Counted from the stretch's first letter, positions 1-7,873 are shown. The stretch: DNA of 64,000 bases from Poriferisodalis sp965221195 (GCA_965221195.1 OZ244864.1:2418001-2482000); one strand, 5' to 3'. Made by a program: numbers and translations. Notes: generated by a model not told the origin, from the letters alone.

Positions 1-766
1 GGTCGCTGAGACTGGTGGGACTTCGCTGAGCGATGGAAAGCAGCGCCATGTCCGACATCACGAAACGGACGGGAATGTCACGATCGCTTGCGGTGCGCTC
101 CCGCCAGGCCGCCAACCGGTAGGCGACAGCACGCTGGCTTCCTCTCATCTGCCGGACGCCTTTGATGCGCGTCCAGGCTTGATCTGGGTTGGGTCGCGGC
201 GGAGGCAGCCGACGCCATTGCTCGCATTCGTCAAGCGCCCACTCATAGCGCCCCAGTTCGCGTAGACGAGAACGCAGCCGGTCATGCAGCCCGATCAGGT
301 AGGCCACATCGTCGGCGGCGTAGCGTCGCTGGGTTGGACTCAACGGACGCTCAAACCAGTCCGTTAGGCGGTCGCCTTTGGCGAGTCGCTTGCTCAAGAA
401 ACGTTCGGTCAGCGAACCCAGCGACGGAGTGCTCATACCCAAGAAGCCAGAGGCCACCTGGGTATCGAACAGTCGTGCGGGAATTACGCCGCACTCTTGA
501 GCCAGAACCTCAATGTCCTGCGCGCAGGCATGCATCACAGTCAGCACATCAGCGCTGAGCACCTCAGCTAGTGGGGCGATGGCGACGGCTGTGGGGTCAA
601 TCAACGCCACGCGTTCGCCTAACGCAATCTGCACGAGCGCCAACTGAGGTCGGTAGCTGCGTTCGCGATGAAATTCGGTGTCCACAGCGATGCGCTCAAC
701 AGCCAACAAATCGGCGATCAATGCCTCAAAGTCGCTCTGCGAATCGATCCACTCGTAATCGCTCAT
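1..766 (-). CDS. rnd: Ribonuclease D, 3' end cut by window edge
   Basis: Three-prime to five-prime exoribonuclease of the DEDDy family, acting on tRNA 3' ends and structured RNA. Translating from the ATG at 766 gives MSDYEWIDSQ and then the ExoI motif VDTEF (Asp29, Glu31), an ExoII region around HACAQDIEVL, and ExoIII YAADDVAYL with the DEDDy tyrosine. After about residue 205 an HRDC-like region begins (TRIKGVRQ onward), and the frame is still open at base 1, so roughly 255 codons are visible and the C-terminus is missing. The start overlaps the mobA stop as ATGA, which implies translational coupling. Family identity is clear from the three exonuclease motifs; substrate is inferred from the family. 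Confidence 0.9.
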   Translation of the reverse strand, partial: MSDYEWIDSQSDFEALIADLLAVERIAVDTEFHRERSYRPQLALVQIALGERVALIDPTAVAIAPLAEVLSADVLTVMHACAQDIEVLAQECGVIPARLFDTQVASGFLGMSTPSLGSLTERFLSKRLAKGDRLTDWFERPLSPTQRRYAADDVAYLIGLHDRLRSRLRELGRYEWALDECEQWRRLPPPRPNPDQAWTRIKGVRQMRGSQRAVAYRLAAWRERTASDRDIPVRFVMSDMALLSIAQRSPTSLSD

Positions 767-1356
767 GGCGCCGCCGAACCGCACGCTGAGGGTCGGCACG
801 CGACACGGGCCGCCAGAATCGCCTCCGCTGTGGCTATATCGGCTGGTGTGTTCACGTTGAGGACATCTGCTGAGCCAGCTTCAACGGTTTGTACCTGCGA
901 TTCTGCCAGCACCTCGCTCGGTCCTCGCGCCCCGGCATGCAACCCGCAACGCAGCAGCGGCAGCGCAGCAGCGGTGTAGCAGCCGATGAGCGGTTCGAGC
1001 CGACTGCTGCGAGCCAGCACCACTGTGGCGCCGGTGAAGTGGGCTTGGGTTGCTAGCGCTGCGAGCAACTCAGCAGGCACCGTGGGCACATCGGTCGGGC
1101 ATACCAAGATGTCACCGTGGCGTTCGAGCGCGTCAACGAGCCCAGCCAAAGGCCCGCTTTGGGGGACGCTGTCGGGCAGAGCCATAAGCGGCGGCGGTGG
1201 AGTGCCGCCTTGGGCGACTACTGGATGTGCGCCCGCAGCGGCCAGCGCTTCAGCAACCCACAGCGCCAGCGGCTTGCCGGCCAGCGCCACGTTGGCTTTG
1301 TCGTGTCCCATGCGCGTTGAGGCACCGCCGCACAACACCACGCCGACCAGTTTCAC
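763..1356 (-). CDS. mobA: Molybdenum cofactor guanylyltransferase MobA
   Basis: Transfers GMP from GTP to molybdopterin to make the guanine-dinucleotide form of the molybdenum cofactor, in the cytoplasm. The 197-residue product opens with the nucleotide-binding signature LCGGASTRMGHDK, carries PTDVP in the middle (metal and base contacts in the family), and ends with NVNTPAD, the usual MobA C-terminal motif. A longer frame reaches 1470, but its first 38 residues overlap the DUF3151 gene, so the GTG at 1356, directly before KLVGVVLCGG, is preferred. It lies 7 nt after the DUF3151 stop and shares ATGA with rnd, so the three genes look like one operon. A molybdoenzyme is implied elsewhere in the genome. 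Confidence 0.88.
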   Translation of the reverse strand: MKLVGVVLCGGASTRMGHDKANVALAGKPLALWVAEALAAAGAHPVVAQGGTPPPPLMALPDSVPQSGPLAGLVDALERHGDILVCPTDVPTVPAELLAALATQAHFTGATVVLARSSRLEPLIGCYTAAALPLLRCGLHAGARGPSEVLAESQVQTVEAGSADVLNVNTPADIATAEAILAARVACRPSACGSAAP

Positions 1357-1363
1357 GCCAATC

Positions 1364-1909
1364 TCACGCTTGGGGCCACTCACCGCAGGGCGGCTCGCCT
1401 CCGGGATCGAGCTGCGCCAAAAACCCGGCACAGCGCTCAGCTTCGTCGGTCTCCCCGATAGCGGCAGCACATTGGCCTAAGCCATGCAACGACCACAAGA
1501 AGCCGCGGTTGGAAGGTTCCGACCAGCGCACATAGCCGCTGCCCCGCCACCCCGCAGCACGCAACGCATCAAGACCACGGTGGTACCCCACACGGCAATA
1601 GGCGTAGGCCTCCACATGCCGACCTTGGGCTGCTGCGCTGCGGCCAAGCTCCGCCCAAACGTCAAGGAACTGCGGCCAACGCGCCGCTATGGCAATCAGC
1701 GCCTCGTCGCAGTCAGATTCGGGGCGGCCAGACTCGGGGCGATCCAGCGCTGCGGCCAAAGCGGCGCTTGCGGGCGCCGGTGCTGCGCTCAGCACTGTTG
1801 AAGGCAGCCCGCCTCGACTGAGTTCAATTGGAGTACTGGGCTCAATTGGAGTACTGGGCTCAATGGGGGTGTTGGGAGCGTGAGGCGTTGCGTCGGCGTT
1901 GTTAGGCAC
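1364..1909 (-). CDS. DUF3151 family protein
   Basis: Conserved actinobacterial protein of unknown function, 181 residues. The C-terminal two thirds carry the family hallmarks: WPQFLDVWAELG, a TPR-like GYHRGLDALRAAGWRGSGYVRW segment split here around GLDALRAAGW and GSGYVRW, then PNRGFLWSL and a closing FLAQLDPGG. The first 30 residues are a low-complexity Thr-Pro-Ile-Glu-Pro-Ser repeat made by an 18-bp tandem duplication and are probably not part of the folded domain. The GTG start at 1909 lies 6 nt after a TAAAGT box, suggesting a leaderless mRNA. It heads an apparent operon with mobA and rnd. The family assignment is from recalled sequence pattern; no function can be given. Confidence 0.75.
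   Translation of the reverse strand: MPNNADATPHAPNTPIEPSTPIEPSTPIELSRGGLPSTVLSAAPAPASAALAAALDRPESGRPESDCDEALIAIAARWPQFLDVWAELGRSAAAQGRHVEAYAYCRVGYHRGLDALRAAGWRGSGYVRWSEPSNRGFLWSLHGLGQCAAAIGETDEAERCAGFLAQLDPGGEPPCGEWPQA
1823..1876 (-). repeat. 18-bp tandem repeat, three copies
   Basis: CTCAATTGGAGTACTGGG units at 1823, 1841 and 1859 (third diverged); encode TPIEPS in the DUF3151 protein. Confidence 0.93.
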
Positions 1910-1921
1910 ATCACAACTTTA
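1910..1921 (-). promoter_or_regulatory. -10 box TAAAGT, 6 nt before DUF3151 GTG
   Basis: Fits the actinobacterial TAnnnT box at the spacing expected when transcription starts at the start codon. Confidence 0.45.
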
Positions 1922-1977
1922 GTGACCGACCCGCCGCGGACCCAGTAGCAGTCCCTGCTGCGAACTGTGTCGCTGCG

Positions 1978-1991
1978 TACTCTTTGGTGAA
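1978..1991 (+). promoter_or_regulatory. -10 box TACTCT, 8 nt before ATG 1992
   Basis: TAnnnT box directly upstream of the small membrane-protein gene; leaderless start proposed. Confidence 0.4.
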
Positions 1992-2375
1992 ATGCTCAAT
2001 GAATGGCTCGACGCAGACCGTGTGAGCATTGCCTTGATCGTCGGCATCGCCTGCTTGGCGGTTGCCGCGGTGGTGGCCCTGCGGCTGATCCGAAAAGTAG
2101 TTGTGGCTGTGCTCATCACGCTGGTGCTCCTAGGCGCCGCCGCGGCGCTGGCAGTGCAGTGGTCGGGCCTGCGTGGCTGCCAACAGACCTGCACTTGCGA
2201 GTTCTTCGGGCGACAGGTCAGCGTTCCCTCCAATCCACTGTGCGGACCAGATCGGATAGACCCGAGCCGCATCAATTTGGACATCAACATTGACACCGGA
2301 CATCCGTCTGGTGTGTACCCAGAGAACCTGCTGCCAGAGAACTTGCTGCCGGTGTACCTGCTGCCGGTGTATTAG
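1992..2375 (+). CDS. Small hypothetical membrane protein
   Basis: Not recognised as any named family. The 127-residue product has two adjacent hydrophobic segments (about residues 12-32 and 36-54), a short cysteine-bearing stretch (GCQQTCTCEF, four residues of which could form disulfides if exported), and a C-terminus of repeated pentads ending LLP (ENLLP, ENLLP, VYLLP) produced by a 15-bp tandem repeat. The ATG lies 8 nt after TACTCT, so the message may be leaderless. It converges with the pyruvate kinase gene, their stop codons overlapping by four bases. Coding is supported by the hydrophobic pattern and open frame only, so confidence is moderate. Confidence 0.55.
   Translation: MLNEWLDADRVSIALIVGIACLAVAAVVALRLIRKVVVAVLITLVLLGAAAALAVQWSGLRGCQQTCTCEFFGRQVSVPSNPLCGPDRIDPSRINLDINIDTGHPSGVYPENLLPENLLPVYLLPVY
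2321..2365 (+). repeat. 15-bp tandem repeat, three copies
   Basis: AGAGAACCTGCTGCC, AGAGAACTTGCTGCC, GGTGTACCTGCTGCC at the 3' end of the small membrane-protein gene (xxLLP pentads). Confidence 0.92.
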
Positions 2376-3805
2376 GGCACGCGCATGGCGCGCAAGGTGT
2401 CGGTTGCATGCGACTCCGTGCTTGAGCCCGACACCACCACCACCATGTCTCCGCTTCGCACAACGCCGGTACGCGCAGCCGTATGCACCGCTTCTGTGGC
2501 CGATTCTGCTGCTGTGAGACGCTCGCCGAACACCACCGGACGTGTGCCCCACGACAGCGATAACTGCATAGCGGTGCGCGGCTCCGGTGTGAGGCCCAGC
2601 AACGGCATCGACGGACGGAATCTGGCCATGCTGCGAGCCGTGAACCCTGAGCGGCTCAAGCAGATGATGGCTTGCGCGCCGAGTTGTGTCGCCAGACGAG
2701 CCGCCGACTGCGTGATGCCGTCAGTCATCCGCAGGTAGTCAGCTGCACGATCGTCGCGGCGGCGCACCGAAAGCAGGCGACTCCACCAGGCTTCGTAGTC
2801 GAAATGCTCATCGGCTCGTTCGGTGATGCGAGCCATGGTGCGCACTGCGTTCACCGGATCGTGGCCGATGGCGGTCTCGCCGCTCATCATCACCGCTGAA
2901 GTTCCGTCGAACACGGCATTGGCAACGTCGGAGACTTCGGCTCGTGTCGGCACCGGCGCGTGCAGCAGCGATTCCAGCATCTGCGTGGCTGTGATGGCAG
3001 GACGGCCGTGCGCAACGCAGGCTTCGATGATTCGTTTTTGGAGGTGAGGCAGTTCCTCGATGTCGCATTCGGCGCCGAGATCGCCGCGGGCCACCATGAC
3101 CGCTGAGGAGGCTTCGATGATCCCGTCAAGGTTCTCTACAGCAGCTTTGGTCTCAATCTTGGCGACAAGCAGCGGTCCCCGAGGGTGCGGCTCGACACCC
3201 ATACGACGCATGTCATGAGCCGAACGTACGAACGACAGAGCGATCATGTCGGTGCCCAAGTCGATGAAGGTGTCAGCCAGTTTCAGGTCAAGCGGCGTGG
3301 GTGTGGTGATGCGCAGCTTGGACGAGTCAACGTGAAGTCCGGGTCTGCCTTCAAGATGGCCGCCGTGTAGCACACGGGCTTTGAGCTGATCTGAAGAGCG
3401 ACCTTCGACGGCTAGCACGACGCTGCCGTCGCCAAACGCCAGTCGGTCGCCGGGGCCGACGTCGGTCAGCAAGCCGTCGTAGTCAACGACGATCCGGTCT
3501 GCGTCGCTGGCATCGCCGTCGATGGCGAGCGTGATGAGCGCGTCTTGGGCTACCTCGCAGCCACCTTGGGGAAATGGCCGACAGCGCACCTTGGGGCCGG
3601 GCAGATCCACGAGTATGCCGACATATCGCCCAGATTCTTCCGAAACGGCACGCAGTCGCCGAAAAGTCTCAACTTGGTCATCGATGTTGCCATGGGCCAG
3701 TCCGAGACGCCACACATCGACACCGGCGTCGATCATGGCGCGCATGGTCGCCTTGTCGCTGCAGGCAGGCCCGACGCTGGCGATGATCTTTGTTCGTCTT
3801 GGCAT
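2372..3805 (-). CDS. pyk: Pyruvate kinase, K+-independent type
   Basis: Converts phosphoenolpyruvate and ADP to pyruvate and ATP, the last step of glycolysis. The 477-residue product contains the catalytic-lysine segment VAKIETKAAVENLDG, the metal and substrate loop VMVARGDLGAE, and TATQMLESL. The first loop reads RLGLAHG rather than the usual RLNxSHG, and the next reads DLPGPK rather than DTKGPE, so the potassium ligands are lost and lysine sits where K+-dependent enzymes have glutamate (see findings). Two ATGs are possible; the one at 3805 is chosen because a TACCTT box lies 8 nt before it, whereas the ATG at 3811 would be only 2 nt from that box. C-terminal domain is complete. Confidence 0.9.
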   Translation of the reverse strand: MPRRTKIIASVGPACSDKATMRAMIDAGVDVWRLGLAHGNIDDQVETFRRLRAVSEESGRYVGILVDLPGPKVRCRPFPQGGCEVAQDALITLAIDGDASDADRIVVDYDGLLTDVGPGDRLAFGDGSVVLAVEGRSSDQLKARVLHGGHLEGRPGLHVDSSKLRITTPTPLDLKLADTFIDLGTDMIALSFVRSAHDMRRMGVEPHPRGPLLVAKIETKAAVENLDGIIEASSAVMVARGDLGAECDIEELPHLQKRIIEACVAHGRPAITATQMLESLLHAPVPTRAEVSDVANAVFDGTSAVMMSGETAIGHDPVNAVRTMARITERADEHFDYEAWWSRLLSVRRRDDRAADYLRMTDGITQSAARLATQLGAQAIICLSRSGFTARSMARFRPSMPLLGLTPEPRTAMQLSLSWGTRPVVFGERLTAAESATEAVHTAARTGVVRSGDMVVVVSGSSTESHATDTLRAMRVP

Positions 3806-3819
3806 GTGCATCCAAGGTA
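3806..3819 (-). promoter_or_regulatory. -10 box TACCTT, 8 nt before pyk ATG 3805
   Basis: Supports the second ATG as the real pyk start. Confidence 0.4.
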
Positions 3820-3863
3820 CCGAAGCCGTCGAGACCTGAGGCCACCAGCTACGGCGCTGCCTC

Positions 3864-3877
3864 TAGGGTCTCGGGTT
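3864..3877 (+). promoter_or_regulatory. -10 box TAGGGT, 8 nt before phosphatase GTG 3878
   Basis: No ribosome-binding site is visible between the box and the GTG; leaderless start proposed. Confidence 0.4.
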
Positions 3878-4495
3878 GTGGAGCTTGTCTTCGTCCGCCA
3901 CGGCCAGCCCAAGAGCGTCGTGCGCAACGACGGACAGCCCGCCGATCCGCCGCTATCGGAGACCGGCCAGCAGCAGGCATCGGCGGTGGCAGGCTGGCTG
4001 GCTGAGATGAGCATCGATGCGCTCTATGCCAGCCCGATGCGAAGGGCACTCCAAACAGCCCAAGCGATCAGCGCAGCAACCAATCTCACGCCGATAGTGC
4101 GTGAAGGCCTGAGCGAATTCGATCGTGACTCCCCCGCCTATGTGCCGATAGAGATACTCAAAGAAACCGACCGGGAGCGCTGGGACGAGCTAGCCACCGG
4201 CGCATTCGGTGACGCGGAGCGCACGGCTGCGTTCGTTACGGCAGTGAATGAGACGGTGGATGAGATCGTGGCCGACCATCGCAGCCAGCGGGTGGCGCTG
4301 GCTTGCCACGGCGGTGTGGTGAACGCCTATCTGGCTCGCTGTTTGGGCTTCGACTCCGATGCGTTCTTGCGCTTCGACGTCGACTACACCTCAGTCACGC
4401 GTGTGTTCGCGTCAAGCCGCGGGCATCGCAGCGTGCTATCGGTCAATGAGCGCACGCACCTGCGTGGCCGCCCAGACCTCACCCTAGGCCTGTAG
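3878..4495 (+). CDS. Histidine phosphatase superfamily protein
   Basis: Member of the phosphoglycerate-mutase-like histidine phosphatases, 205 residues. The phosphorylated histidine is in VRHGQ at residues 6-10, a second arginine and the acid are in YASPMRRALQTA and SEFDRD, and the second catalytic histidine is in ACHGGVV. The substrate cannot be told; such proteins act on sugar phosphates, nucleotides or phosphoproteins. An upstream in-frame extension exists but overlaps the divergent pyruvate kinase gene and looks non-coding. The GTG at 3878 directly begins the first beta strand and lies 8 nt after TAGGGT, consistent with leaderless expression. Confidence 0.8.
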   Translation: MELVFVRHGQPKSVVRNDGQPADPPLSETGQQQASAVAGWLAEMSIDALYASPMRRALQTAQAISAATNLTPIVREGLSEFDRDSPAYVPIEILKETDRERWDELATGAFGDAERTAAFVTAVNETVDEIVADHRSQRVALACHGGVVNAYLARCLGFDSDAFLRFDVDYTSVTRVFASSRGHRSVLSVNERTHLRGRPDLTLGL

Positions 4496-4516
4496 CTGTC
4501 AGTGGTTTCCCCCTTT

Positions 4517-4552
4517 TGCATTTAGCTTTAATTTTCAAGCGATAATTGGGTA
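4517..4552 (+). promoter_or_regulatory. Promoter TTGCAT ... GATAAT before GDPD
   Basis: AT-rich island in a GC-rich region; -35-like TTGCAT, about 19 nt, GATAAT (4541-4546), 6 nt, ATG. Confidence 0.5.
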
Positions 4553-5485
4553 ATGAAGTCGGCACAACCGACACATTTGAAACAGTCGGCGCATTCGTTC
4601 TTGGATCGGCCTGGGCCTGTGCCGATTGCCCATCGCGGCGGCAGCAACGTCTGGCCGCAGAACACCATGACAGCGTTTGAAGGTGCGGTGGGACTCGGCT
4701 ACCGCCACCTCGAAACCGACGTGCAAGCCACGTCCGACGGCGTGCTGGCGGTCTTCCACGACGACGACCTAGCGCCACTGTCGGACCGTCAGGGACGGAT
4801 CTCAGAGATGACGTGGGCGGAAGTGAGCCGAGCTCGTGTCGGAGGAGAGCCGATCCCCCGACTCGAAGAACTGCTCGACGCCTTTGACGATGTGCGTATC
4901 AGCATCGACCCCAAGACCGACGCGGCGACAGAACCGCTCATCGCTGCGCTGCGACAGCCCGGCGTGCTTGAACGCGTCTGCGTCGGTTCGTTCTGTGATG
5001 CCCGCTTGGCCCGCATCGACGATGTCTTCGGCGACGCTGTCTGTCTGAGCTTTGGTCCTCGCGAAATCGCCCGACTGCGGATACTGAGCGCCGCGGGTGT
5101 ACACCCACGACATCGCCGACCGGCTCAGACCGGCCGGATGCGCCGTAATGGTTCCGCCGCGAGACGCGACCGCCCGTTCCGGGGCCGTATTGCTTCGATC
5201 CCGCTGCGACAAGGATCCATCCCGCTTGCAACCCGCCGACTGATTGAGCACGCGCACCGGGCCGGTGTGGCTGTGTACGTATGGACCATCAACGAGCCCA
5301 GCGAGATGGAACACCTGCTGGACCTCGGCATCGACGGCATTATGACCGATGAGCCGAAAATACTGCTTGAGGTGATGACAGACCGAGGCCAGTGGCCGAC
5401 ATCAAACAGCAAGACCAGCAACAAGACCAGCAGCAACAAGACCAGCAGCGACAAGACCAGCAGCGATAAGGCAACTGGAGAATGA
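4553..5485 (+). CDS. Glycerophosphodiester phosphodiesterase, middle region abnormal
   Basis: Hydrolyses glycerophosphodiesters to glycerol-3-phosphate and an alcohol. Diagnostic motifs are IAHRGG near residue 25, PQNTMTAF, HLETDVQATSDG and VFHDD (metal-binding Glu and Asp), and the C-terminal VWTINEP and DGIMTDEP. There is no signal peptide, so a cytoplasmic enzyme is expected. Residues about 182-216 are strongly arginine-rich and unlike the family, while the +1 frame over the same DNA reads as ordinary protein, so a pair of compensating frameshifts is possible. The last 26 residues are a Lys-Thr-Ser-Ser repeat from a 15-bp tandem duplication. The ATG follows GATAAT by 6 nt, a likely leaderless promoter. 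Confidence 0.78.
   Translation: MKSAQPTHLKQSAHSFLDRPGPVPIAHRGGSNVWPQNTMTAFEGAVGLGYRHLETDVQATSDGVLAVFHDDDLAPLSDRQGRISEMTWAEVSRARVGGEPIPRLEELLDAFDDVRISIDPKTDAATEPLIAALRQPGVLERVCVGSFCDARLARIDDVFGDAVCLSFGPREIARLRILSAAGVHPRHRRPAQTGRMRRNGSAARRDRPFRGRIASIPLRQGSIPLATRRLIEHAHRAGVAVYVWTINEPSEMEHLLDLGIDGIMTDEPKILLEVMTDRGQWPTSNSKTSNKTSSNKTSSDKTSSDKATGE
5411..5470 (+). repeat. 15-bp tandem repeat at GDPD 3' end
   Basis: About four copies of AAGACCAGCAGCAAC/GAC; encode the K-T-S-S-N/D tail of the phosphodiesterase. Confidence 0.9.
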
Positions 5486-5486
5486 G

Positions 5487-6989
5487 TTGCCGACACATCA
5501 CCGTTTGGCCCGGCTGTGGCTCGCACAGCGGTACCCGAACATGAGCGAACCTGACACAGCCCACACAGGCCACACAGGCCAACAGAGAGTCGACCCCACG
5601 GTAATAGACGATCTCATCGGCATCGTCGGAGAGTCTCATGTGCTGTTAAACCCTGATGTCACTGCTAGCTACTCCACCGACTGGACCAGACGATTCACCG
5701 GATCAACCCCGCTCGTGGTGCGACCAGCCGACACCGCGCAGACCGCAGCCGTGATCGCGGTGCTGGCCGCAGCAGCCATAGCGGTAGTCCCCCAAGGCGG
5801 CAACACCGGCTTGGTGGGCGGCAGCGTGCCGCTCGCAAACGAAGCAGTGCTGTCGATGCGGCGCTTGGACACCTGCGAACCCGTAGACGAATTGGCCTCA
5901 CAGGTCACCTTGGGAGCCGGCGTGACTTTGGCTGAGGCTCAAGCTCACGCCGCTGCGTCGGGTCTCAGCGTTGGTGTCGATCTTGCTGCACGCCACTCGG
6001 CCACAATCGGCGGCATGGTGGCTACCAACGCCGGTGGAATCAACGTCCTTCGCTACGGCGCCATGCGAGCCCAAGTGGTTGGCATCGAAGCAGTGCTCGC
6101 AGACGGCACCGTGGTGAGCCACCTAGCTGGCTTGGTGAAGGACAACACCGGTTATGACCTCGGCGGTTTGCTGGCCGGCAGCGAGGGCACCCTGGGTGTC
6201 GTCACCAAGGCACGGCTGCGCCTGCACCCCGCTCAAACCGAATACGCAACAGCTCTTTTGGCATTTGGTTCCGCTTGTGATGCGGTAGCAGGTGCCGCTT
6301 CGCTGCGGCGCAACGTTGACTCTTTGCACGCACTTGAAGCGATCTTCGACTCTGCGATGGCACTGGTGTCGTCGCATCTCGGTGTGCCGCCACCGGTGGG
6401 CAACACAGGCGATCTGTGCAACGGCACCACCGGTGCAGCATGGCTCGTCGTTGAGGCTGCGGCCCGTTCCGATCCCAGCGACGAACTGGGCGAAGCTGTG
6501 GCAAACCTAGGGGGGCTCGTCGTTGACGCAGCGGTGGCACTCGAACCTGCTGCACGGGAGCGTTTGTGGGCATTCCGTGAGAACCTCACTGAGGCAATCT
6601 CGGCATCTGGCATCCCGCACAAGCTGGATGTGACACTGCCCGCTGCTCGCCTCGCCGAGTTTGCCGACGGGGTATCGGGCGTTGTTCGAGTGGCTGATCC
6701 TGACGCTGTGCCGCTGCTGTTCGGCCATCTCGGTGACGGCAACGTGCATGTCAACGTGCTCGGACCACACGGCAGGGAGCCCTCAGACGCGGTGGATGAT
6801 GCTGTGCTGCGCTACGTCGCCGGACTGGGGGGCAGCATCTCAGCAGAGCACGGCATCGGCACCGCCAAGCTCTCTCACCTGCATCTCAGCCGTACCCCTC
6901 AAGAGCTTGCGGCGTTCCGTGCGATCAAGCAGGCTCTCGACCCTCAAGGCGTTCTCAATCCGAACGTGCTCTTGCCGCAACCTCACTGA
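5487..6989 (+). CDS. FAD-linked oxidase of the GlcD/D-2-hydroxyacid dehydrogenase type
   Basis: Flavoenzyme that oxidises a 2-hydroxyacid such as glycolate, D-lactate or D-2-hydroxyglutarate. The N-terminal PCMH-type FAD-binding domain (about residues 50-235) has PQGGNTGLVGG and ATNAGGINVLRYG, and the C-terminal FAD-linked oxidase domain contains LFGHLGDGNVHVN (metal-binding histidines) and SAEHGIGTAK. Length of 500 residues fits the family. The TTG at 5487 has a good GGAG site 6 nt upstream; the alternative ATG at 5541 has none, so the TTG is preferred. It starts one base after the GDPD stop, implying cotranscription. No separate iron-sulfur subunit gene (glcF) follows, which argues for the single-subunit type. 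Confidence 0.85.
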   Translation: MPTHHRLARLWLAQRYPNMSEPDTAHTGHTGQQRVDPTVIDDLIGIVGESHVLLNPDVTASYSTDWTRRFTGSTPLVVRPADTAQTAAVIAVLAAAAIAVVPQGGNTGLVGGSVPLANEAVLSMRRLDTCEPVDELASQVTLGAGVTLAEAQAHAAASGLSVGVDLAARHSATIGGMVATNAGGINVLRYGAMRAQVVGIEAVLADGTVVSHLAGLVKDNTGYDLGGLLAGSEGTLGVVTKARLRLHPAQTEYATALLAFGSACDAVAGAASLRRNVDSLHALEAIFDSAMALVSSHLGVPPPVGNTGDLCNGTTGAAWLVVEAAARSDPSDELGEAVANLGGLVVDAAVALEPAARERLWAFRENLTEAISASGIPHKLDVTLPAARLAEFADGVSGVVRVADPDAVPLLFGHLGDGNVHVNVLGPHGREPSDAVDDAVLRYVAGLGGSISAEHGIGTAKLSHLHLSRTPQELAAFRAIKQALDPQGVLNPNVLLPQPH

Positions 6990-7045
6990 GCATTGCAGCT
7001 AGTCGGCGCGACCAATCTGCGAGCGTTAACGGGATCAACCGTCGG

Positions 7046-7147
7046 CTACTGGTTCGGCACGGCTATTGGTTCGGCTCGACTACAGGTTCGGCTCGGCCAT
7101 TGGTTCGGCTCGGCCATTGGTTCGGCTCGGCTACTGGTTCGGCTCGG
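7046..7147. repeat. 17-bp tandem repeat, six copies
   Basis: CCATTGGTTCGGCTCGG and close variants at 7046, 7063, 7080, 7097, 7114 and 7131, filling most of the gap after the FAD-linked oxidase and entering the 3' end of the GGDEF-like gene. Confidence 0.95.
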
Positions 7148-7649
7148 CCACTTCGAGCCGGGCAGGGCCCAGTGACCGGGCCACGAACAACGCTGCATAC
7201 GCCCGGTCACGCAAAACTGCGGCACCCAGCGCGTGCGTGGGGTAGCTGGCGATGCCCATCGAGAGCGTCACGCCAGTTTGATACGACCGGGCGGCCACCT
7301 CGCGCCGCACGCGATCCGCAGCCCACACAGCGCCGCGGTGCGGCGTGTCGTCCAAGATGGCTGCCAAGATTCCCTCAGCACAGTGGCAGACACTGTCGGA
7401 CTCGCGCAGCGTGCCCCGGACTAGCCGCGCAGCAAACCGCTGCGCAACGCGCGCTGGGATGCGAGAGAGCTGCTCCCATCCATCCACCTCAAACAACACG
7501 ATCGACAGCGGCTGCAAGGCGCGGCGCGCCAGTGCCAGCTTGCGGTCGAGCAGAATCGAAAAAATGCGCACATCAGGCAGGCCCGTGATCGGGTCCAGCA
7601 CAGAGTCAAATACGCCGGGGGTTTCGCCCCCGGCGCCATGGCGAGCCAT
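7131..7649 (-). CDS. Degenerate GGDEF-domain protein
   Basis: Resembles a diguanylate cyclase domain but is probably inactive. The frame carries DPITGLPDVRIF at its start (usual DxLTGLxNR), then LARRALQPLSIVLFEVDGW (metal-site segment, one Asp kept) and DRVRREVA with VTLSMGIASYP near the end. The signature GGDEF loop itself reads CAEGILAAIL, so the residues that bind GTP and metal are missing. No sensor domain precedes it. The start is uncertain: an ATG at 7649 is listed; a TTG at 7712 in the same frame would add 21 residues. A 9-bp perfect hairpin at 7613-7635 lies just inside the ORF. The 3' end runs into a 17-bp tandem repeat block. Confidence 0.6.
   Translation of the reverse strand: MARHGAGGETPGVFDSVLDPITGLPDVRIFSILLDRKLALARRALQPLSIVLFEVDGWEQLSRIPARVAQRFAARLVRGTLRESDSVCHCAEGILAAILDDTPHRGAVWAADRVRREVAARSYQTGVTLSMGIASYPTHALGAAVLRDRAYAALFVARSLGPARLEVAEPNQ
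7613..7635. other. Perfect 9-bp hairpin
   Basis: CGCCGGGGG-TTTCG-CCCCCGGCG. It lies just inside the GGDEF-like frame near its possible start and next to a CCATGGCGAGCCATGG palindrome (7637-7652). It could fold in the mRNA and affect translation, or mark an alternative downstream start. No T tract. Confidence 0.5.
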
Positions 7650-7742
7650 GGAGGGCCAGAGTGCCACTGTTGCGGGCTTCGCACAATGCCTAATTGGATT
7701 CAATGGGCCCAATTGGATTCAGTGGCCCAATCGGCGCTGAGC

Positions 7743-7794
7743 CGTTGAACCGTTGAACGGCTGAACCGGCTGAACCGGCTGAACCGGGTTGAAT
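7743..7794. repeat. 8-9-bp repeat block
   Basis: CGTTGAAC twice, then GGCTGAACC three times, then GGGTTGAA, in the gap before the FAH gene. Confidence 0.88.
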
Positions 7795-7861
7795 CGCTGC
7801 TGCGTCAGCATTACTTGGCGACACAGCTTGGCGATACAGCTTGCGATGCGCGCCCGTGCAG

Positions 7862-7873
7862 TAGTTTCACAGC
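7862..7873 (+). promoter_or_regulatory. -10 box TAGTTT, 6 nt before FAH ATG 7874
   Basis: TTGCGA at 7841 could be the -35 element, though the 15-nt spacing is short. Confidence 0.42.

Noticed and set aside
3545..3877. Upstream in-frame extension of the histidine phosphatase
   Set aside because: It overlaps the pyruvate kinase gene on the other strand and its translation has no protein-like pattern; GTG 3878 begins the fold.
7613..7635. Rho-independent terminator
   Set aside because: The stem is strong, but no T tract follows on either strand and it lies inside a reading frame.
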